From positions 119,541 to 183,540 of the forward strand of contig QXCR01000051.1 in assembly GCA_004380135.1 (NCBI GenBank): 64,000 bases of DNA. The letters are read 5' to 3'. This document shows positions 57,338 to 64,000 of this stretch, piece by piece. The DNA is from Stemphylium vesicarium. Taxonomy: Eukaryota; Ascomycota; Dothideomycetes; Pleosporales; Pleosporaceae. How positions within the stretch are numbered: the first letter of the stretch is position 1; every line of letters begins with the position of its first letter. Under the pieces are notes generated by a model. It did no database searches and was not told where the DNA came from. It saw nothing but the letters and a program-made list of their open reading frames with translations. The translations under genes and the position numbers were made by a program.

Positions 57338-58120
57338 ATGGCACCCCAGAAGGCTCAAGCAAAGACCCAAGCCACAGTCTCGAAGACTCCGAAAGCGTCC
57401 ACTGGAGCTGAAGTGGTCAAGCGTCGATACGACAAAGTGCGCTTCCACGAGGACGGCCTGCTGAATGTCGAGAGGAAGACGGGCAAATACTTCAAAACGT
57501 GAGTGCACCAAGTATGTTATTAGTCGTTGCCTCAACTAAGCGGATACTAGCGCTCGACAGAGCCAACGAGACTCTGCGCTGCTACGCCTACCACCTGAGA
57601 ACCGCAATATGATCTTCGCACACTTGCTAGGTGGCAAATTCTTCGAAATAACACCCCACACATATCGCGAGATCTCTGAGAACAGGACAAATTCTAAGCA
57701 CGACTTGGCCATCCTTGCGGTCTGCCGCCAACTCTATGCCGAAACTGCGTTGCAACCATTCAGGTTCAACAAGTTCTCAGCAGAGTGTCCCAAAGTACTC
57801 AACGAATGGGTGAAAACACTACGATCGGTTGCGTCGAGGCCATCACATCGATTCACCTCAAGTTTCAGGTCGACCTGTACCTACCTCGTGTCTATTTCAG
57901 CTTGCGTATAAGCGCACTCACGATTTCCAAGGAGCTGAAGCTTAGCCAAAAGCTGTTATTTTCGGAAGCATGCACACATGGTCAAATAGAGGTTGTCAAC
58001 AGACTTCGCTCCCCCGTCACATACAGGCTATCTTTTCGTTCAGGACTCGAGCGAAAAAAGGAGCTCCTAATGGCAAGGCTTCGGAAACGGAATAAAGGTG
58101 TCAGGTTCATTATGAGGTAG
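57338..58120 (+). pseudogene. 2EXR-like gene, copy 3, frameshifted
   Basis: Exon 1 (57338-57498) encodes MAPQKAQAKTQATVSKTPKA and ends in phase 2. The acceptor CTAG before 57551 restores ARQSQRDSALLRLPPENRN. The 2EXR-type core is intact through AVCRQLYAETALQPFRFNKF and LNEWVKTLRS. Around 57822-57835 the frame that continues the family pattern (EAITSIHLKFQVDLYLP) is a different one, so a 1-2 nt indel is inferred. Unshifted, the protein ends at 57911. It might still be a shortened functional gene. Confidence 0.6.
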
Positions 58121-58661
58121 AGAGATTGGGGTTCTGAGCACGTGCAGAAGATTGTAAGATTTTACAACGAGTAGGAAATCTCATGTGTACTCCGAGGTTC
58201 TTCGCAGGTAGCGGCGCTAGTCGAATTCGGAATGGTCTTGAAAATCTATCGCTGCCCCATACCATTTTCGAGTACATCCAATGATTCACGTGGTTGGTAT
58301 CAGTGACGTGTCTAGGTGGCCTATACTATGCGTACCACTGGAACTCCCTCACTGGCTACCGCTGTATCCAGAAAGGAAAAAAGCTATTGCTCAACCAGAA
58401 CCAGATAGTCTCTAAGCGATCGAATCCTCTGTTGCGTTATTGGGTGAAGCTGGAGGGTGAATTCCGCTCGACTCATCAGACGCCGTCAAATACTTTGAGC
58501 AACGGATAGTCTCCAAGGCTGTAAAGAACAACAGCGAACCCGAGGTACGCTCCGTGCACCAATGTTCCAGTTTCCTTCCTTGATCGACTTTTATGCCTTC
58601 ATGCGGAGCCAAAAGCATGTTGTTTTTCTCCTGGCCCAGAGCTGGGCTTGATCCGAGCACC
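58121..58661. other. Intergenic sequence, 0.5 kb
   Basis: No supported gene. It includes the 3' flank of the minus-strand F-box-like gene. Confidence 0.35.
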
Positions 58662-59558
58662 TCAGTCTTTGGTATGACCAGTGATGGACTTTGCTGGAAT
58701 GCCATAATGGAGTGCCTTGATGAAAAGGCCCTGTGCACGTTTCTCAATCTCTTTGTCAATTGTACCGAGGCGTTTGCGCCCATGTTCGAAGCAATCACCC
58801 CAAAAAACTCGAATGTCAATGTTGGAAACGTCCCCCATATGCGCAAGAGACAAACAGGCTACCACGAATGGTACACCAATGCTCCTGGATGTGAAATCCC
58901 CCAGAGTAGGACCGACCAAGGCCAATTCAGAAAGCGACAAGTCGCTTCCGCGGGGGCAGATGAGATCATATATATCGAACTCGATGTCAATTTTGATGAC
59001 TGCGGGGAAGATACGTGGTACCAGTAGCATGTTCGCCCTGATATCTCTCTGAATCATAAGATATATTTCTTCATCGTTCCGCGGTTCATGCTGATTGATG
59101 AGATGAAGATATGGCGAGTAGTCTGGGAACCAAGGCAATGGCATATATTCCCAGTCCAATGGGTGTGCTGGAAGAGTTGCTGGATCGATTACGGTTCCCA
59201 CTCCCACATGTCTTATGCAGATGTGCCGGATTCGCTCTCGGATTTCCATCGGAACTCGGCTACGGAAGATGGAGAAAAGATACCGATGCGGTCGCCTATC
59301 GCTGATGAATACACATCGGAAGGTCGATCCTGTGAGATAATGTATAGCTTCGACATACAAGTTGTTGGAGTAATCTCGCCTCAGTATTTCCAGAAAGTCG
59401 ATAGCCGGTGCTTCGAGTGACTTCGAGTTGCTGTGGGGGAGACAGATCTCGATGTCGTTCTCGTTATTGGTTGCTGCATGTTTGAAAATCATTTGCTCAA
59501 GCTCCATAGGCAGCCGCTCAGCAAACAACCCCTCGAAAGTGATATCCTTGATCGTCAT
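58662..59558 (-). CDS. Hypothetical F-box/2EXR-like protein, intact
   Basis: An intronless frame of 298 residues. The start MTIKDITFEGLFAERLPMEL, running on to EQMIFKHA, resembles F-box or 2EXR heads that follow the pattern LPxELxxxIF. Later segments (LYVEAIHYLTGSTFRCVFIS, then VPMEIRERIRHICIRHVGVG) match the usual middle of such fungal proteins, with the 'Y-x-EA' element in place of VCRQLYxE. It is not closely similar to the three broken copies next to it. Function unknown; F-box-like proteins usually link substrates to SCF ubiquitin ligase. Confidence 0.7.
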   Translation of the reverse strand: MTIKDITFEGLFAERLPMELEQMIFKHAATNNENDIEICLPHSNSKSLEAPAIDFLEILRRDYSNNLYVEAIHYLTGSTFRCVFISDRRPHRYLFSIFRSRVPMEIRERIRHICIRHVGVGTVIDPATLPAHPLDWEYMPLPWFPDYSPYLHLINQHEPRNDEEIYLMIQRDIRANMLLVPRIFPAVIKIDIEFDIYDLICPRGSDLSLSELALVGPTLGDFTSRSIGVPFVVACLSLAHMGDVSNIDIRVFWGDCFEHGRKRLGTIDKEIEKRAQGLFIKALHYGIPAKSITGHTKD

Positions 59559-60607
59559 CTCCGAGTGTTTCGTCTTTTTGAATGCCGAGTTGATCTCTGT
59601 TAAGTTACTGGGTTGTGCTAGATTCGGTTATGGGGTTCTGCTAAGGCAGGAACATTAACCCCCAGGAGCTATGATTTAGGGTTGAAAGAAGGTGGTGAGA
59701 ACCTTAGTTGGAAAGACAGGGAAAAGAGGTAGCCAAATCATAATAGTGAAGAAGAAGAAGAAGAGAGAGGAATAGTGACAGGGGTGTTTATGGGAGAAGT
59801 TCAGTAACAGTGGTGAGCGCGCGCAAAGGCTTACTTCACCGTGAACTCACAATGCTTGTAGTAAACCATCCCTCGCAGATATCTCACAGAATCGCTCTTT
59901 GACCAGCTTTGCTGGTATAAATCATATTAAGGAATGACCTTTATATGTGTGTGTACTTTACTTCTGCTTATTGAAGTGCACCAGGACATAATGCATGCTA
60001 GCTGCATGGTATTCGACTGTAGTCCAAATGGCATTGCCAGATCGGCCAACAATCTTGGGTTTACACACATCGTTTAACAGCTTCAAGCAATGAGATTTAA
60101 AATTCCGTGTAAGAGGCCAGCGGTAGTATACATATGTGCCGGGTCGCCATCAGCGCGTGCTGAGTGGAGCGAAGACCTCGTGAGGCATCCTGCCGCATCC
60201 GTTCTAGCGAACATGGTAACGATGACGTACCCTGCCCCCACGTTCTCCGAGTGGGGCCCTTCTTTCACCATCTCGGCCGCGCAGCAGCAGCGAACAAGCA
60301 CAGCAGCAACTAATGTCGGCGGCGATGCCGATGTGTACTCCAACCACGATCTAGAACGTGTGGTAAGGTCTGCACTCGTGTGAGTCAGGTAGAAGTAGTC
60401 ACCCGGCTAAGCTTAAACCCGCCTCGGGTTTAACGCTTGCACTAAGAGCGCAGGCGACCACGAGTCTCTTGCAGGGCGGCATTTTTCTCTCCTTCTTTAT
60501 CTTCTCGTTATTCTCTTTCGTGAATAGCAACCGTATCCTTCCATCAATCACTACTGCTTTCGATCCTAGCTGTGCAGTCTAGCGGCGAACAGCTGAGCAT
60601 CGCCATA
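59559..60607. promoter_or_regulatory. Divergent intergenic region, 1.05 kb
   Basis: Promoters of the F-box-like gene and the MFS transporter. It contains a GAA-rich microsatellite at 59748-59770. No supported coding frame. Confidence 0.4.
59748..59770. repeat. GAA/GA microsatellite
   Basis: Run of GAA units passing into GA units, upstream of the F-box-like gene. Confidence 0.85.
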
Positions 60608-62152
60608 ATGGCTCTTACTATCGGGTCGCGCATCGCTGGGTTCCTCGGAATTACATCTCTCAATGCGACGGGACGAGATGCTTACATCATCATCACATTG
60701 CGTTCCTTGCGAATGTTCACAGCCGGCATTCCTAGCCTCATCCTAGCCCTCTTCTTCTCCTCGCTTAAGTTCCCAGATTCGAGAATTGGAGTCTTTATGA
60801 CCCTGACATTGCTCGGAGATGTCATGTTATCGTTGCTACTCACTCTAGTGGCAGACAAGCTGGGGAGACGAAAGATCTTGTTTATGGGCAGTGTGATGAT
60901 GGCCTGTTCTGGTGTTTCGTTCGCACTCTCTGAGAACTTCTGGATACTTTTGATCGCCGCCGTGTTCGGCATCATATCTGTCACCGGCGCCGACTGTGGA
61001 CCTTTCAGGGCAGTCGAAGAGAGCATGTTGAGCGGTTTGACAGACGAGAAAACGAGAAGCGACGTCTTGTCGTGGTATGTCACAGCGACCACGATGGCCG
61101 GAGCTATAGGTGCCGAGGTTGCAGGAAGAACGGTGCATGCCCTCGAGAAGAGCAGTGGTAATGTCACTAAGGCATATCATGCCTTGTTTTGGGGATACGC
61201 AGCTTTCGGAGTCCTTGGCAGTATTCTGTGTCTCGGTTTGAGTAGCAGATGCGAAGCTGCTGGCGAGAAGCGCGCGGAGATGAAAGAGCGAGGAAGGGGC
61301 AGTGGTGATGGCGAAGAGGAAGAGGTGCTACTGGAGGCCATGACCCCTAGTACTACCGATGGCTTTGACCAAGAACGTGAAGATGTCGGCAGACAGGCAA
61401 ATCTCAGAGCCCCTCCGCCGCCCAGGAAACAAAGTTATTTCAGTCAGATCTCGAAGACCACACGATCTGTCATGTACAAGCTCTGGATCCTTCTGGCAGT
61501 TGATAGTCTGGCAGATGGCATGACGCCATACTCGCTTATGAACTACTACGTCGACCAAAAGTTTCACGTTTCCAAGTCCACGCTGGGAGACATCACATCA
61601 GCTTCGCAATTCCTTTGTGCCGTTGGCGCCATCTTCGCTGGACCGCTAGCCAAGCGCATTGGTCTCATCAACACCATGGTCTTCACGCACCTCCCTTCTT
61701 CGATAGCTAGCGCTTTCATTCCTTTACCTTCTGGCGTAGGCTGGACCGTCGGACTACTGCTTTTCCGCGCCACGCTCAATAGCATGGATCAAGCGCCGCG
61801 TACTGCTTTCATCGCCGCAGTCGTTAAGCCAGAGGAACGCACGGGCGTCATGGGCATCACGAGCATGTTGCGCACGCTGGCCATGAGCGTAGGACCATCA
61901 ATCACCGGCTTCCTCTCGGGCAGTGACATCTTTTGGGTCGCTTTCTTAGCGACGGGCATCTGTAGAATCACTTATGATATTGGGCTATGGATACTGTTCG
62001 TCAACGTCAAGGTGCACAAGGAAGCTGAACGGGAAAATGACGCTGATAGCGTAGAGGATGACGCCTGGGATGGCTTGCTCAGCGACACGGAGAGTGACGT
62101 AAGCAGTGAAGGAAAAAAGAGCAAGGACATCGATCATGAAAGTAGAGTATAG
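60608..62152 (+). CDS. Major facilitator superfamily transporter
   Basis: An intronless frame of 514 residues. The first ATG in frame is at 60608. About 12 hydrophobic segments are split into two halves by a charged cytosolic loop (GEKRAEMKERGRGSGDGEEE). The MFS signature between TM2 and TM3 is VADKLGRRK. Other segments are SFALSENFWILLIAAVFGI and TGVMGITSMLRTLAMSVGPS. The C-terminus is acidic. Substrate cannot be inferred. It is not near any biosynthetic gene. Confidence 0.88.
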   Translation: MALTIGSRIAGFLGITSLNATGRDAYIIITLRSLRMFTAGIPSLILALFFSSLKFPDSRIGVFMTLTLLGDVMLSLLLTLVADKLGRRKILFMGSVMMACSGVSFALSENFWILLIAAVFGIISVTGADCGPFRAVEESMLSGLTDEKTRSDVLSWYVTATTMAGAIGAEVAGRTVHALEKSSGNVTKAYHALFWGYAAFGVLGSILCLGLSSRCEAAGEKRAEMKERGRGSGDGEEEEVLLEAMTPSTTDGFDQEREDVGRQANLRAPPPPRKQSYFSQISKTTRSVMYKLWILLAVDSLADGMTPYSLMNYYVDQKFHVSKSTLGDITSASQFLCAVGAIFAGPLAKRIGLINTMVFTHLPSSIASAFIPLPSGVGWTVGLLLFRATLNSMDQAPRTAFIAAVVKPEERTGVMGITSMLRTLAMSVGPSITGFLSGSDIFWVAFLATGICRITYDIGLWILFVNVKVHKEAERENDADSVEDDAWDGLLSDTESDVSSEGKKSKDIDHESRV

Positions 62153-62242
62153 ATTGTAGGGCTACTGAGACCTCTGTATGAGCCTGAATTCCAGGGAAAT
62201 TGAACTGCTTCATGAAGCAACATCGTCTTTCTCCCGAGATTA

Positions 62243-63700
62243 TCATGCCGCCTTCCCGGCACTAAGCAATGTCTCATTCCGGCCATCGGTGTACAATCGT
62301 ACCTTGACCGTTTTAGCTTGTTTCTTCTTCTCGCTCAAGCTATCCTTAGCACCAAATCTATCCCTCGTCTGGTAATCGAGCCCATGGAATAGCGAAACTA
62401 GAGCGCTACTCTTCCAAGCCTGGGTATCCGACGTATGCGTCATCGTCATCGAGGCAAGCAGGAAGGCCAACGTTGCCAGAACGGCCGCGATCGGAAGAAC
62501 AGCGAAACCCCATCGGACATGGACATACGACTCCGTTGTGATTGATTTGCCAATTTTCGGGACTGCGCCATTGAAGCCACGGAAAGCTGTGGTCATGGAA
62601 ATCGCCAGATCGCTCATCAACATGTTTAGTCTGTCGGCGTACTCGTAGTAGTTCCAGTAGAACGCCGTCACAATATCTGTGTCGAAGAATGTTTCGCCTG
62701 ACGAGATGCCGACTGTGAGGTTGACGACTACAGCTCGATCTGGGTCCGTGACGCTACGGGTAAAGTCGCTGGTTGTCCGAGTTGCGGAGCCATTGGTGAA
62801 GATGGCGCTGAACCACCCGCGTATACTCAAGAGCGCACCCATGCCAACAAGGTAGACTGTATCATCAAAGTCTGCAGATGTAAACTCCGTAGTCACTTTC
62901 TGGATCCAAAGAGCTCATGTCAAGTACAGTATGGTTCATCACCGAATGGGTGATGTTCTCCTGGTGCGTACCGTTTACAATCGCTGCAGAAAGGGTATTG
63001 ACGCAGGCCTGGAGGGTGCATTGCGTAGCTCATGGGTTGATAGCGTCGGGTGTATCATGGAGCTCTGTGCCCATGAAATAAGTCGGATCATTGTAGAGTG
63101 GGGCATATCGCCGTATGCAGATGGGATGAAGGACGTCATGCTGAATACGTCTGAGCTGGTGTTGAGGTGTGCTCCCTGTGGTACCTGCCAACCGCAGGAC
63201 GACATGTTTTGCGATGGACCTAGCCCCGAGGGACAGTATCGTGTGATGAGGGACGTGATATCGGTACATTCATGGCAAACAGATAGAGACTCAAAAGGCT
63301 CCCATACGCAATTCCCGCTTTTGCATTCGAACGGTAGGGACGCGGCGAGTCTGTTGTTCTCTGCGAATAAGCCGTTGTAAACCGCTGGCTTAAGAGGAAG
63401 AATAGGCACAAAGCCAGCTATAACCTTTTAGTGGTTGTCTTATGGTATTGGCAAAGAAACTGACGGGTGCTTGTATTGCCCGGCAATGCGCCCGTGTAGT
63501 TGAGGGCTCTAGGAATGACAGCGCCTATATCGCTTTCGACACTTCGTATCTTGTAGGTTGCTATTTGCTGTGCGAAAGGACCAAGAGCAAGGCCGACGAT
63601 GGCGACGATAGCTCCAAAAGAACCGAGCAGTCTGAAAGATCCGTATGTCAGCCACTAGAGAATTGAGTCGGAAATCGAAGCACTTACCCTCCTCTGGCTG
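62243..63700 (-). pseudogene. Decayed DUF3176 membrane-protein gene
   Basis: Readable pieces in family order run from high to low coordinates. First is a TM segment (GSFGAIVAIVGLALGPFAQQ) in 63631-63465. After an intron, a Cys-rich region begins at 63417 (SGNCVWEPFESLSVCHECTD). The frame then changes near 63083 and meets TGA at 63030-63032 just before QCTLQACVNTLSAAIVNGT. After a further frame change comes the C-terminal part with a span (RWGFAVLPIAAVLATLAFLL), ending at 62243. This layout is the fungal DUF3176 family, of unknown function. The 5' end is missing or unreadable where sequence becomes T+A-rich near 63700. Confidence 0.7.
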
Positions 63701-64000
63701 TTACTACAGTAGGGTGACAAAAAGAAAACAACCTAAAAAGAGTAACCTTTTTTAAAGCTATATAACTAGACATGTAGACTAGCTAAAGCTAAGATTTTTA
63801 GTGTTTTAGAAAGTTAAGAACTTTCTGTTTAGGTTAGCTACTTTAGACGATTGCTTAGTAAGCAAATAGAGAATTCAAATTAGCCTTAAACATAGAGTTT
63901 AAAATAGCTCTAGCTTAGTCCAGCTACAACTTTTTATCTAGCGTATTAAAAGTTCTAAATTTTTTTTACGTAATACTAGCTTACGTTAAGATTACGTAAG
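63700..64000. other. T+A-rich tract, possibly a RIP-altered repeat
   Basis: Base composition changes sharply here: long T and A runs, many TA dinucleotides (CTAGCTTA-type words), and few G+C-rich words, unlike the rest of the window. No open frame of note. It continues past the window edge, so identity is unknown. The last 35 nt hold three TTACGTAA-type palindromes. Confidence 0.6.

Noticed and set aside
58412..58846. 144-codon minus-strand frame
   Set aside because: Overlaps the 3' part of the F-box-like gene in another frame and shows no domain.
60090..60383. 97-codon plus-strand frame and its antisense partner
   Set aside because: Both strands are open over the same stretch, and neither has a feature.

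Overview
The window is nuclear DNA from a filamentous ascomycete. Genes carry short introns (about 45-75 nt, GT...AG), and CDS on both strands are tightly packed, with convergent 3' ends as little as 78 nt apart. The protein content is fungal: Ctr-type copper transporter, Snt2-type chromatin reader, RCR-like PPxY membrane adaptor, DUF3176 and DUF3712 families, and 2EXR-like paralogues. Nonsense changes that fit C-to-T at CpA, together with a T+A-rich right edge, suggest a lineage with repeat-induced point mutation (RIP). A Dothideomycete of the Pleosporales is the best guess; this is inference, because no marker gene is present.

Left part (1-22.4 kb), mostly housekeeping genes: OPA3-like mitochondrial protein; a conserved hypothetical; a DUF3712/Tag1-like membrane protein (-); a GPATCH11-like G-patch protein; ORC3; 3-hydroxyanthranilate 3,4-dioxygenase (-); Ctr copper transporter; soluble fumarate reductase with a cytochrome b5 tail; Cdc1/Ted1/PGAP5-like phosphoesterase; alanyl-tRNA synthetase with two possible starts (-); an acidic hypothetical; and an RCR-like membrane protein (-). 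Both the dioxygenase and the synthetase begin with what look like mitochondrial presequences.

Middle (23.5-49.2 kb): a 1,700-residue Snt2-like PHD/BAH/SANT protein (-), then 3.4 kb with no recognisable gene, a small GPI-type CX3C-repeat protein (-), Mph1/FANCM-type helicase, a Cdc25/Acr2-type rhodanese (-), and ERO1. A 2.8-kb gene-poor stretch follows that holds a degenerate dispersed repeat. After it come small proteins on the minus strand, a broken 2-oxoglutarate oxygenase, an AT-hook-like nuclear protein (-), and capping protein beta.

Right part (49.7-64 kb) is the accessory-like region: a hypothetical protein with GX3 repeats; a secreted matrix-metalloprotease-like enzyme fused to a lectin-type propeller; three related, individually broken 2EXR-like genes; an intact F-box/2EXR-like gene (-); an MFS transporter; and a decayed DUF3176 membrane-protein gene that runs into a T+A-rich tract at the window edge. 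Housekeeping genes thus give way, left to right, to lineage-specific and decaying ones. I found no tRNA, rRNA, CRISPR array, intact transposon or biosynthetic cluster. All gene models were spliced by eye from reading frames and GT/AG sites.
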